Positions 51,006 to 63,000 of a DNA stretch of 64,000 nt are shown piece by piece. The notes beneath the pieces are model-generated. The model worked only from the letters and a program-made list of their open reading frames with translations. It had not been told where the DNA came from and did not search any database. This DNA comes from Hymenolepis diminuta (Eukaryota > Platyhelminthes > Cestoda > Cyclophyllidea > Hymenolepididae): positions 2,146,448 through 2,210,447 of the forward strand of contig CAADRB010000010.1 in assembly GCA_900708905.1 (NCBI GenBank), given 5' to 3'. The position numbers were made by a program, and so were the translations under genes. Within the stretch, counting starts at the first letter, position 1; every line of letters begins with the position of its first letter.

Positions 51006-51698
51006 ACATAGGAGCTCCAAACGAAAACTTTTACTATAAAGGATCATAAGGCATCAGCGTTACCTAAACTACACTGTGCGCTGCTAGTTCCCAAACCTCA
51101 GGACTTCACCAGGAGGGCCAGATTGTGATGATTAATTCTATAAAAATGATCCCCATCGATATGCCTATCTCTTCAGAAGCTCAATCACCATCTACTAAAT
51201 CTCAAACAATCAACTACTAAATGCAGCACTCAAGCTTACTAAAAGCAACACTCTCAAGAAAGCTTACCATTTGCTGCCTAATTACAGTCAATCATAAGTC
51301 AAAATCCAGCATGGAGCAGACACCTAAAGAAAGGACCGCAAGGGTATGGATATCTTAATCTGGAAATCAAGCAGCCGAGCTGCTACCTACTACTGTCGAC
51401 TACTTACTATTTATAAACCCCAATTTTGTGCTTCCTAACCCTCCACCTGTTGTGTCATCTGATAATGTACACCCTTCTAATACTTATGCTCAGTCCTCCT
51501 CTAGAGATGCCTACTCTCTCAGCCTAGTCCCCACTTCAAGGTACTGTCAACTCTTTCATTCCACCTTCTTGCATATCTCAACCCAAAAGTTCTTGTACTT
51601 GCTGCGATCAGAGTTAACTCGCCTTCTCTACTGACTAAATATGTACAATAACTAAGTATCAAGCTTTTTTACCTTTTAACTATCTAAAAACGCTCTAG

Positions 51699-52006
51699 AG
51701 GGGAAGTAATATGGAGTTAACAACTATACCAAAGCTAATTAAATGAGTCTCGCGTGGGCTAGAACATTCTGGAAAGTGCGGCCTGTTACTGGTAGTCTGC
51801 GGACGTGTGTGCAAAGGTATTCCCAGCCAACCGGTCATTATTCTTACTGAGTGGCGTTGGTCATATTTAATGACTAAGCATGTTGATAGTTTAAAACACA
51901 AAAATAATAAATCCTCTTCACTCCATATCTCCACCTTTGGAGATAGTCTAGCTAACTTTGGGGGGCAAACTTATACTAGAGGACTCTGCTAGAGGCTATT
52001 TGTACT
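51699..52006 (+). repeat. LTR-like sequence ending the Gypsy relic
   Basis: The purine tract AGAGGGGAAG (about 51697-51706) is followed by about 300 bp richer in G and C than the flanks, containing AACATTCTGGAAAGTGCGG, CCCAGCCAACCGGTCATTAT and TAGAGGCTATTTGTACT. These blocks recur in order in the copy at 9.4 kb. Position downstream of gag and the purine tract fit a 3' LTR. No matching 5' LTR was found upstream of 49.9 kb. Confidence 0.6.
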
Positions 52007-52589
52007 TTTCAGCATCCTTTACAAAGTAAAGTTAAGTCTTTCATACTTTGATAATTTATTTGCTACACTTTCAGTAATTTCTTTTAATTGATAAATTTAT
52101 CTTTAGAATATTGTTTGAATAATAATACTGCAACGGCGTAAACAGATGCAATAGCTCCATTTTAGTAAATATCAACGCAAAGTATATATAGCTTTTAGAG
52201 TCCATAAATTATTCTCAATACATATAAATAACTTTCTTTTAATTTGCCGTTGAACGCTGCGTACGTATTTAGGGATCATATTAATGTTCCAGTTTAGAAA
52301 AAAAGAGTTTTAAGTATTCTTTTTCTAAAGAGAAATAGAGAATATTGCAAGAATTTGCCCACTAAATCCAGGAATTTTTTCAGTTTCAAGTGTTCATGGA
52401 GTCAATGTAAAATCTTTATATTATGAAGTATCGGCAAACATTTTGTTATTTGAAGCTCATTGCTGAAATCGAGTTGCGCAAGGTAACCGTTTTCTTCGCT
52501 GAAAGTTTGATAATTCTTTTAGAGTTTCTTAGAAAAGTAATAAATTATATTAGATCCAAATATATCCTTGGAACAATTTAGAAATTGCG

Positions 52590-52650
52590 TGAACATTAAG
52601 TTGCACTTAACCTGCCCATTTATTAAAGTCACCAGCTCATAGAGAACCCA
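52590..52650 (+). repeat. possible fragment of the dispersed repeat
   Basis: TGAACATTAAGTTGC and CCTGCCCATTTATTAAAGTC resemble the GTGAACTGCCCATTTATTAAAATC block of copy A. Only this short part is recognisable, so the call is weak. Confidence 0.25.
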
Positions 52651-53520
52651 AAGAATGGCGGAGATATAAAATATGATCTCTTAAGCAATAAAATTAAATT
52701 TTAAATCTACCCACGCCCCACATAAAAGAAGTAGGATAAAAGATCACAAATCAACTAGAACTTATAAAAATTTCATCAGTCTACACGAAACTAGCAAATA
52801 CAGCGGGAGAGCGAGAGAACAAAGGCTCAAAAGTCTAGGATAGTGAATTTCAGTTCGGTTCTAATTAGAGGGTCTTCTGATATGAGGGAACTAATTTTCC
52901 TTCGCGTGCAACATTGCCTCTTTGCCTAATTATATTTATTGCAAACATAAAAGGACTCGGAAGTGCGACGGGACAAAGAGTGTGTGGACGGATATGTCAA
53001 AGGAAATTGGAAAGAATAAAATGGGAAAATAGAAGGGAAGAACAAAGAGATCGATAGGAAGATTTTTTGAAAAAGGAGAATTTTGGATTATCTGAAGACA
53101 ATTAAAATTAGTGAAATAAATGCTTAAGTATAAATATAAACGATTTTGCTTTATATATTTAGATTTATGGTCTATTTTTCTTATATTTTACTTGAAAATA
53201 AAAATGGCATGCATTCAAAATCGGTCGTTTGACATGACGAAATCATTTTATTGTAAAGACACAACATTCACCTATATAAACAGGCTAATTTTTTGCAGAG
53301 TTCCCCACTAAAGAAGACATATTTATTTATTACAAACAGTAACTTCTGAAAACATGAAATAGTAAAACATTAAAAAACGAATTAGGGAAAGGAGGTGAAA
53401 TATAAGCTGAAAACAAATTTAGGGAGTCAGAACCGTCGTTCAAAATTTAATCTTAGTGTATAAACTGTACGTTTTCTCTTTTTGACTATGTTTTCATGCT
53501 TCGTGCTATGATGGTTAGGT

Positions 53521-53819
53521 TTAAGATTTATCTTTTCTTTCGAACAATGCGTGTTTTAAGAGTTCAGACTTTATTGGCCAGTCGGCTAATTCAGGCCGTT
53601 GGTCCTCTTCTTCAGTTACATTATGGTCAGAATACAATGGCAAGGAAATGGACCGAAATAAAAAGACTATGAAAATTAAAGGTTTTAGCAGTAGTCTTAA
53701 GCAGTCTGGCTTTCTCGATAACCAATATTTTAGTTTTTGCAGACAAAACTGAATTTTATGATTTTCTGTTAGTGGGTAGTAAAATTTATGCCAGAATCTC
53801 AAAAGGATGTTTCTTTTCT
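53521..53819 (-). other. possible terminal exon with one membrane segment, unknown
   Basis: On the minus strand an acceptor-like AAATTTAG precedes a frame open for about 98 codons to TAA. It contains a hydrophobic segment (LLLKPLIFIVFLF) followed by an acidic and then charged tail (VTEEEDQRPELADW, LLKHALFERKDKS). There is no ATG-led start in the frame. No family is recognised and length alone is not evidence here. Confidence 0.15.
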
Positions 53820-54974
53820 AAATTTTTTGCTAAAAAATGTTATAATTAAAATACGAATTCATACAATCATATCTCTATAATATTATCGGAAATTCAGTTA
53901 AACTAAAACTCCATATTAAAAAAACGCGATTAAAGAAGAGGAAATCGCGTTGTATAAGTTAAGGAATTTTATCTGGTAACCGGCAATATTTGCAAAATCC
54001 AAACTGCAGTAGGCGTCACTTTGACGTAAATATTCTATTCGGTTTTAGTTAAACGATCGCCGATCTTGGTCCTCAAAAACATGGGCATGTATTACAATGC
54101 GTTTTTCTGATCTTACATTCCCCAACTTGCGTCACTTTTAATGGTAGAAGAATAAATGCATTTGAATTTACCCAAATCGAAAGATTGAGAGGAGGGGGAA
54201 GGGATATCACCCTCAACTTTGAATTCACATTACTACGAATCCGTATAAATGTTATTTGCAACTAGTACGTTACCTCATTTTAAATTTTCTGCGACTTTCT
54301 AGAATAATAGATAGAAGAATAATAATTAAGCTTGGTGTTACATTGTTTGCAAATCTATACTTAAATGCTCTTTAATCAAAAAGAGCAGAATTATAGCTGA
54401 GGAGAATATTTTATGATGACATTCATCATTTAACTATTTGACATTTAAAGCATCAGTGACATTTTCAAGGTAGAGTCAGGTTTATTATACTAATAACCAT
54501 TAAGATAATTAACGATCATAATAAAAAAGTCGTTTTTAATTAATGAGATTGCGAGTGCATTAAATGGAATAAAAATTCATTTTTAATATTTGATCAATAG
54601 GAGGACTATTCAATTAATTAGATATTAGCTGTCTATTTAGATGATACTAAGATTATGCCTTGAAAAATAGTATTTAATCTTTCTCTTTTACTATAAAGAT
54701 TGAAGGGCATTAAGAGCAATGAAGTTCCACGGTTTCTTTTAAAAGGTCAATTGCATTAATTGAATGGTAAACTCTTTAAACTCCTACTGGAGCTCTAAAT
54801 TTAATAAATTTTCCAGAATTAATTAAGTTAATAAATGTAGTTAGTGCGGATACTCGTGTAGATATCTCATTTCTTCTATGTGAAGACTGTGAATTACTAA
54901 CAATCAAATAAGATCCTTTTCATTCTTAACGACTGAAAGTAAAATGAATTGAGTGGTAAAATTAACTATGATGA

Positions 54975-55205
54975 TTGAAATCCCGTCAATAGGCACTGGA
55001 CGTCATAGACAAGAATTTACTGCATTCCGATGAACGAATCATCGTTCGCATCGAATCCAAAGAAACAATTAAGTTTTCTTTCATACTCTGACGGTGCATT
55101 TGAAAACATTTCGATTCCCTGCAACTAATAATTTCTTGGACTTTCAGCTACTTCCTGCAACTGAAATTGTAAATGTCCTTGTATGTCTGTGGTTAATAAT
55201 TACAA
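54975..55205 (+). repeat. unclassified dispersed repeat, copy F
   Basis: Blocks in the family order: CGTCAATAGGCACTGGACGT, CATAGACAAGAATTTACTGC, ATTCCGATGAACGAATCATC, CTTGGACTTTCAGCTACTTC and TGTATGTCTGTGGTTAATAA at its end, the last matching the GTGGGTAATAA end of copy A. Confidence 0.55.
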
Positions 55206-58200
55206 AGTACTTTTAGAATCGGACAAATGATGTATTCTGTCTCCATACAAAATTTTTAATATTTAAGATCACAATTATTAAAATGTAAAACCCACAAATT
55301 TTTGTCCATTTCATGCTATTAAGACATTTTGATATATCTAAAATTCTCTACTTTGTTAATAAGTTTTCAATTTCATAATCTGTCGGTGTTTTTATCGTTT
55401 CTGTTAATCATCAAGGTAGAATATGGAGATTATTGTATCACTTAAATTGTTTTAATAATTTATTTTGTTTATGTTAAATAAAAATCTTATTCACTCAGCA
55501 AATATATGATGCTTTGTTTTATTTTCTGAAGTAATACGATTTCGATGCTTTTAAAAAATTGAGTGTAATTTTTAATGACTAATGAAATTTTTTAGGTATT
55601 TTATAAACAGATCTTACTTCAGCATGTAAGCTATCATTTTTTAAATTTTTAAAAATCTTAAGTGAAATAATTTTAATGAGAGTATACGTTATTCATAATT
55701 AATATAAAAAATATATATATTTGGCAGAAATAAACAATTAATTACAAGCCTGAGATCAAACATAACCAGTGATTGATAATAACCATTTTGACAAGGTAAA
55801 ATTTGATAAAACCAAATTAATAAGCCATCTGATTGCAAAGAAATCGAAGATAATCACAAGTTGCGTAACCATAAAGAGGAAAGGAAAAGGTTTTAGTTGC
55901 TCTGCTCAGGATTTTGAAAGATTTTATTGCAAAAATATTGCACTCTTTGTCCAGCTCTATTAATTAGATGAACTGCCACCAAGCAAAAGGCCATAATAAA
56001 ATGGTCATGTTTTTTCACCAGATAAATCGTCAAACGTCAGATGCAACAGAATTTTACTACATGACTCAGACTAAGTGTTTCTTGAATAAATTATTTTCTT
56101 GCATTGATAAAATGAATTTTTCTTCCATTTTTTATAAAACTTAAGGCCTCCTACTTTAAAAATTTGATTGCGCCTTCATTAAGATGTTCTTTTTTTTACT
56201 TTCCAATTAATTCAAAATTGTATTATTTATGTGAAACTAAATGATCAAAAATCTAATCAAACTTGCTCCCTTAAAAATATAAAATGGTTCTAAACCCATC
56301 CAAATATTTTAAATCTTTTCTGTAATGGAAGAAAATTCTCAAAAATTATCCACAGTTATGCCCGCCTTTTAGACAAAAAAGGAATACTCATTACAATATG
56401 AACTATTAATGAATTTTGACATCAAGACTGAGATCATTATTTCAAGATGTTATCTTTGATTAGTAAAGTTTACATAAAAGGTCATCGTAGACATAAACTG
56501 GCCTCAATGATCGAACTAGAAAATTTGAATTTTGAAATTTTTGAAACTGAGTTGACTCATTTATCACAGGTAAATTAGATTATTGCATCCATGATTCAAA
56601 CAAATTTAAACGTTTAAACAACTTTTCCCAATTTTATCTTAATTTTAATATTTTTTAAGTTCAGTGTACAGGGAAAAATGACACTTTTTCTTCGGTAACC
56701 CTAATAAAAAACACATTAGATATTATTAATCTACGAATAAAAATTTGAGTTTCAAATTCATTTAAAAATGTTTGATCTATGCAGTTTTAAGTTTCCATTG
56801 AGATCTTCATGTTTTGATAACTCTTACTCGAAGTGCTAATTTATTATTTTTTTGGATTTGATTTTTAAACTCCTAATATATTTTTTATCAAAGAAAAAAA
56901 CAATAATGCTTTCGGAGGTTGAAATTTTGTTGAATTTAGAGCGGCACGTAATCGCTCAAAAACTCTAATGGTCAAAAAAATTATGCGATTTATTAAAAAT
57001 TATTTCATTAAATTATTATTGGAAAAATCTCCGCGAAATCAGTCTGCAGGGGCCGTTGAAATGACCTTTAGCTACATCAGTGTAAGTCATGGGAATAATA
57101 AAATAATCTTTATTTCTTGTGAAACTTATCGTGAAAATTCTACCCGTCTCTAAAAAATATCTCCTGCCCTGGTAGTATATATCGATTAAGAAATGAGCCC
57201 AATTGTAAGCTTGGTCTAAGCTTTCTAAAACTTTGGAATCGGCACAAATGTTCAATAAAACAAAATTTCTCATAATTTTATGACTGCCTTAAGGGGAGTG
57301 AAATACTGTAAGGATACATTATTAGGGATAAAATGATCGAAGCAGGCATGGTAGAGAAAAATATTGTCTGATTATTTTTCCCTATTGATCTAAAATTTTT
57401 AACTCTTCGAAGTAGAATTCGGTAATAAATGGATCTATGATTCATTTTTGTGCTCTTAAATTTTGTAACATTCAGAGACATTCTAGTTTTTAGGAATCTG
57501 TTCAGATAAATAATTTACGTCATTTTATAATTACCTAAGTTTTATTTATTTCGTATGCTTATTAAAATTCTCTTTCAATTATCATGGTGAGATACTTCTA
57601 CGTCAATTTTCGACATTTCCCATACCATTGAAGACCCTTGTCTGCTGGGACTGCGACAATTTATCTGAGACGTTTAGCTGCACTTATTACTGGATCAAAA
57701 TGACCCATATGAATCATCCTCTACACTTGTAACCTGAAATCTTCCGTTCATATGCCATTTAAATCCGGCATTTATGCCCCCTATATTCATTCAATAAACT
57801 GATCACACTAAAATGGCTCTCCAAATAACCTTCCTTGGTTTCCCTCTTTATCTATTTTGTTATCTGCTGACCTAATTTTGGGGATATTATTTCGTGCACA
57901 TTTCACTGAATCGAAAATATTCTTCCGCGAACCAGTTAAGATTTGTTGATACAAAATTATTTCCGGCTAGTTAATAGTATGAAAAATAAAAAAAGCTTTC
58001 CTCTCATTCGGCTATACCTCTTCGTGTGAGGTAACAAAAGTTATTACTGCTATCTCTCACCACTAGTCGAGTTGTATATGATGGAAAGGTATGAACTACT
58101 TTACGGAACGGGTAATTATTTAATATTCTTTGAAAAGTGAAAATGCTGACGTATTCTAAGGCAGTAACAGTTTCAGATCATTAAAATAATTCCAGTTTGA

Positions 58201-58875
58201 TTTAATAAACTAGAAATGCATAAATTGAATGTTTCAATTAATTGAAATGCTAGAATAAAATCTGAGATAGCAATAATGTCCATGAGGAAAGTGTAGGTCA
58301 AGTCAGAGTCCATGAGATTGACGTTTACGGAACATTACGGAAAGATGGAAGGTCAACGACCGTGGTTATTTCTAGTCGACAAGAGTGATTGCGTAATGAT
58401 AGCTTTCAATAAGACCACTTCTGTGATAAGCAAAAGCTGTTTTAGAGATGAATAGTTTTCTTAAGATGGAAGTAGCACCATTAACAGCAGCCACATGAAT
58501 TTGGTTGATTCCAAATTTATGCTTTCTTTCGCAGTCAGAAAAATTCAAACTTCTTTATGAAAAGTGGAATAATAAAAAAAACAATATCTTATGTAAGCTT
58601 CACTTGTCAAATTTTCTTCCACTTATTCTTAAAGTTAAATTCCAGCAGATCAAAACAAGTTTCGAATATCTGAAACCACGTGGCTATAAAAATTCATACT
58701 TTACGGGGAAGTTTGCTTTTAAAACTCTAGCCTTTACAGTTTGTTTTGTACTCTTTTGGCAAACACTAAACATTTAAACACATTTTTTATTTTTCCAAAT
58801 TGCAAAACTTTATTTAGTAGTCAAGACAATATAGTCTCATTTTGAGATAACTAAAAGCTATAACACCTTGTGGAA
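55206..58875. other. AT-rich, no supported gene
   Basis: No gene recognised. Two consecutive minus-strand open frames (57481-57278 and 57273-57016) have no known domain. A GC-richer patch at about 57600-57900 contains a TCTGCTGACCTAATTTTGG stretch that may be a very worn piece of the dispersed repeat. Confidence 0.35.
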
Positions 58876-60013
58876 AGGTGCGTAATGCATCTGAAGACAA
58901 CCTAACTACTTTTAGAAAAAAAGAAAATGAAAATGTTAATTGTTAAAGCTCACAATTTCTTGTAACAAAACGGAGAGGAGAATTTGGTGTTATGGGGATG
59001 CTTATTAACTTTCTTTGAGCCGCGCCCCACATGTAATAATCGAAAAGACTAAGGTCTGGTGAGTTAGGAGGTAGCAATAAGTTTGGTGTGACATAATGAT
59101 AAAAACTCTAGGCCGTTAAATCTTGAGTTTTAAGAACTTTATGCGATAGAAGCTAATCTCATTGGAAGACATAGATCATCCTCCATTGGCTGCGCAGTCT
59201 ATCCAAAGCAGTTTAAAAACAATGGTTTGAAGAGCCCCGACACAGGCACCTGCATTGACTTTAAGGCTCTGTGAAAAAAACTGGAGTCATGATGTGTCCT
59301 TCACTGCTAACAACAATTACTCCAAAAAACCATTAGTTTTGGTGGAAACTTCGTGAGGCATACATAACAGTTGGAACTTCAGTGGGGTCCGTCCATGCAT
59401 AATCACTTATCCTTTCTTGAACAGACTTTCTCATCCTGGTGGGAGTTACTTTCGTGGAAGAAAAACCAAAAAATAAACCTGCTTTTCTGGGTGCCTCAAT
59501 CTCTTTAAGAGATTTTTGCACGTATCAAACGACTCTTTTGACTTGCTTTTGTTAAAATAAACTAGGAACGTACGTGGTTTATATTCGAGGTTTTGATGAA
59601 CGACATCGCTTACGTATTGTTGTCTCTTTAGACACTTGAAGATCTTTGAAAAGATATCGCGCATTGATTTCCTAGAACTTTCGTCTATCATGCCATGCAC
59701 TCTTCTCACGAACTCAGGTGTTCTGGGTGAGTCAGCAGAGTGGTGACGATGGTCTTTTCTTTTCCACTTGTGGTGGCCAGTTCATTTCCATTGTTTTCAT
59801 TCGGCAGGAAGATGTGGTGGCTTTTGGAAATCTTGCAGTTTCTATATTCCTATGTTTCGTTTTTATAGACTCTATTACTCGGCGTGCATTTTCATTTCAC
59901 TAGTTAAAGTAGTATCTGGAATGAGATATTCTGATATAAAATGATATTAATTATTATTGTCGAGTTAGTTTAAATTACAAAAATATGAGCGTCATCAGAT
60001 ACTTTACGCACCC
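58876..60013 (-). mobile_element. Tc1/mariner-type DNA transposon, copy 2 (dead)
   Basis: A 1.14 kb relative of the element at 13.7 kb, with clearer ends: left GGTGCGTAATGCATCTGAAG (from about 58877) and, on the complement of the right end, GGTGCGTAAAGTATCTGATG. A TA follows the right end; the left flank reads AA, so the duplicated TA target is only half visible. The body is a broken transposase on the minus strand. Confidence 0.85.
58990..59880 (-). pseudogene. Tc1/mariner-type transposase, broken (copy 2)
   Basis: Same protein as in copy 1, with different lesions. Readable parts in order: RRVHGMIDESSRKSMRDIF, NLEYKPRTF, LLKRLRHPEK, WTDPTEVPTVMYA, SEGHIMTPVFF, IYVFQ-stop-D-stop-LLSHKVLKTQD (second Asp kept but between stops), and NLLPPNSPDLSLFDYYMWGA (third Asp). 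Between the second and third Asp there are 37 residues. The region of the first Asp reads FFGFSSTKVT, so that Asp has been lost or shifted. It cannot make active transposase. Confidence 0.78.
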
Positions 60014-63000
60014 TACACATTAATGTAGATAGCACCAAACTATTGTTTTATTGACTTATATTTTAATGTTTATTCAAAAATTCCGATGAGTCATTAGCAG
60101 ATTTACATTGTTTAAAATCAGTTGTTGAAAATTTATCATAAATCCATGTCATATCTTCAGTTTGGTCATGAAAGAATGTAAGAGATGAGCATACAAAGTA
60201 TGAATTTACTTAATTTGGATTACGCATTAACATTTGTTTCTAATTAACTAAACTCAGTCCTAGAATTTGTAATTTTATATTTTGAATGATTATATTTGGC
60301 GGTATTTGCATCATTTTGAGCGTGCTTGATTATGATGATCCTTCATGAAATCTGAACCCGAATAAGCGGTTATCTAATTTCACTGGTTGCCAGTATCGTG
60401 ATGTGTTATTGGACATTATTCTTCTCTTGTGTATGTCATAACAATACTGATGTAAGTAATGTGAAGACAAACGGAGATAGTTGGATAAACACTAAACTGA
60501 AGTCTGACGGTGTTGGAGAGAGAGGTGAGGCAGGAATCAAGTGGACACAAAACTTACTTATAGATCTGTAGTGCTTATGATGCGATCTAATGTGCGTTGA
60601 TTGGTCAAATATTATATATGTTGAGAGGTTATTCTAACCACTAACTGAGTTCAGTAAGCAATCATATTTTGAACGATTGATTATGAAAGGGATATAATAT
60701 GACATCATTTTATTACAGACTGATTAAATTTAATTAACTGAAGGACAGAAAAATCATATTATAATCTTGTAGGACATTTGATTAGTATCATAGTAATAAA
60801 TCTTTAAAAAAATGAGTCAATTTATATTAATGTCTTTATGGTTCTGTTAGAATGATCTTGATTGAGCTGCAATTAGTTTATTTATCAGATTATTAAACTA
60901 GTTCATAACTGTTATAAAATACACTTAATTCAAAGTGACTTGTCAAGACATTTCACTAGATCAACAAGCTTTGAATATTGCGGGCATAAAAATAGCAGAA
61001 TCTCCGAGGTTAAAAAGTTGAATGGATACCAAATAACTAAAACCAAACGCAAATGAAATGTTTACAGAGTTAAATGAAAGTGACACTCCTTATTTCGTTA
61101 TATACTCTTATTCGATCATCACCACATATCATCACTTATTGGACTATTTTCATTTTTATGAATTCAGATGCTTTCCTATGAATACAATTGTAAAATATTG
61201 TTCATTTTCAGGAGTAGTAATAGCATGACTTTCAATATTTTCGTCTTTACTCTGTTTCGCATATCAAATCATACGATTATTTTCATAAAACTTATTTTTA
61301 AAACAAAATGTCCTTGGTTAACTAATGAACAAAATGTAAAATCCTCTGCTTTTGATTTACCTTTTCATTTTAAGTTACTGCATTTCCGCACAAGCCCTTC
61401 TTGACATCCTGCTTCACCTCACCGCAAAACATCCACTAAATGATGAACGAAATAAAATTTTGATATTTGCAATTCTTCTATAGTTTACTATCAGATGGAT
61501 ATAAATTAATATCAGTTTCATTTATTTATTATTTATTTTCGACTTAATAATCGTATTTACTAATCAGTTAATGATCATAATTTATATGCAAGGATAAAAA
61601 ATTGCACAATATACTGACCCCGTATTTAGTTTTTTGAAACATTTCCATCTTCAGACTTGTTGTATGGATAGTATGGGATTAAGATAAAAAACATTGGTAT
61701 TTCATGTGGATTATTGTTTATATTTAACGATTTAAAATAGCTTCAATGTGGTCGTTTTCAAACTTTGGGTCCTACTCTCGATACTATGTCACTGAAATAA
61801 TTACGAAAGAATGAATACTATTCTTTAGTGAAAAGTACAACTAAATATTTCGAAAACGAGCTAATTTGAGACAGATTATTTTACAGGATTATGCTAAAAA
61901 AGCAAGTGCTAGTCCACAGCTGTAGATACACAACGCTAAGACGCTTACTGGACTCGAAAATACCATCTCATTCAGGGAATCTGGGCGTGCTTGAAAATGC
62001 CCATAGTATTCAGTTGTCTTTTGAAGATTTCACCAGTCCATCATTGCTGACGTCTTATAAAAAATGGTCTTGTATACGCATCAGCATTTGATCATTTTGA
62101 TCAGCAAACTGTGTTGGTCACGAGATTACTTCCAAACTTTTAGGAAATATAATTTTTAAATTTTGCTTTATGTTGCATCTCTGAGTTCAGACTAGTAAGT
62201 TTTCCAATTCACTTTACACATTGAGTTGAATGAAATAACTTCCCAGCTTACAGATAAGCCAATAAAAAACCGTATTCATGAGTGTTTTAAAAATTTTGGT
62301 CACTAAATATATAAAGGGTAAAATAACAATGTAAATTCTCTTCTAATGTGAAAGTCGGAAAAGTTAACTGATCTTAACCAGTGTAAAACTTTGAATTCGA
62401 CTCCAATTTAATATTTCCAATTACAAATTGTTAGAATCCATAGAGGATAGAAGTAAATATTGGTAAAGTTTCTTATATTTAACTTTGCAGGCTATGAATC
62501 TTGTTACTCCTCTTTAAGCATTACTCGGAATTAATCGGTGCCGCGACCTTTACGCCATTATAGTACAACGGCTTGCAAAAATGTTTATTTCGATTTGTCA
62601 CATTTACCTATAAATAAATAATTTGACACATACGAATAATGAACTATCAGTAGGTAATTTCATTATCATCTGTATGTACACTGATGATGAAGTGGCTTTC
62701 GTGCACATCAGTCAGGTTACAGTTAACGTGATCGAAGCACATCGATGCATATACAGTAATATGAACCGTCAAATCGCATTGGGTTATTCTAATCAAAAAA
62801 GGGTGGTCAAATGCGAAATTCTCACAAGAGATGAGGAATAGTCACGAGTGTTACTCCTAGAGAGAAACAGCTGCAGTTTTTATGATTTACTTTCGCCCCT
62901 CTGAAATGGCATTAATCGTCACTCTCCCACTCCTCTTCTTCCTCTCTCTCTACACCCATCTCTTCTTCCACTTTCCACGCCCCTTGGCCCTGCTATAATT

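Noticed and set aside
56470..56560. CATCGTAGACATAAACTGG and nearby TTTGAATTTTGAAATT, considered as another copy of the dispersed repeat.
   Set aside because: Only the first blocks are faintly similar and the later blocks are missing; too weak to list.
60480..60530. TTGGATAAACACTAAACTGA, resembling the start of repeat copy B.
   Set aside because: A single block match without the following family blocks.
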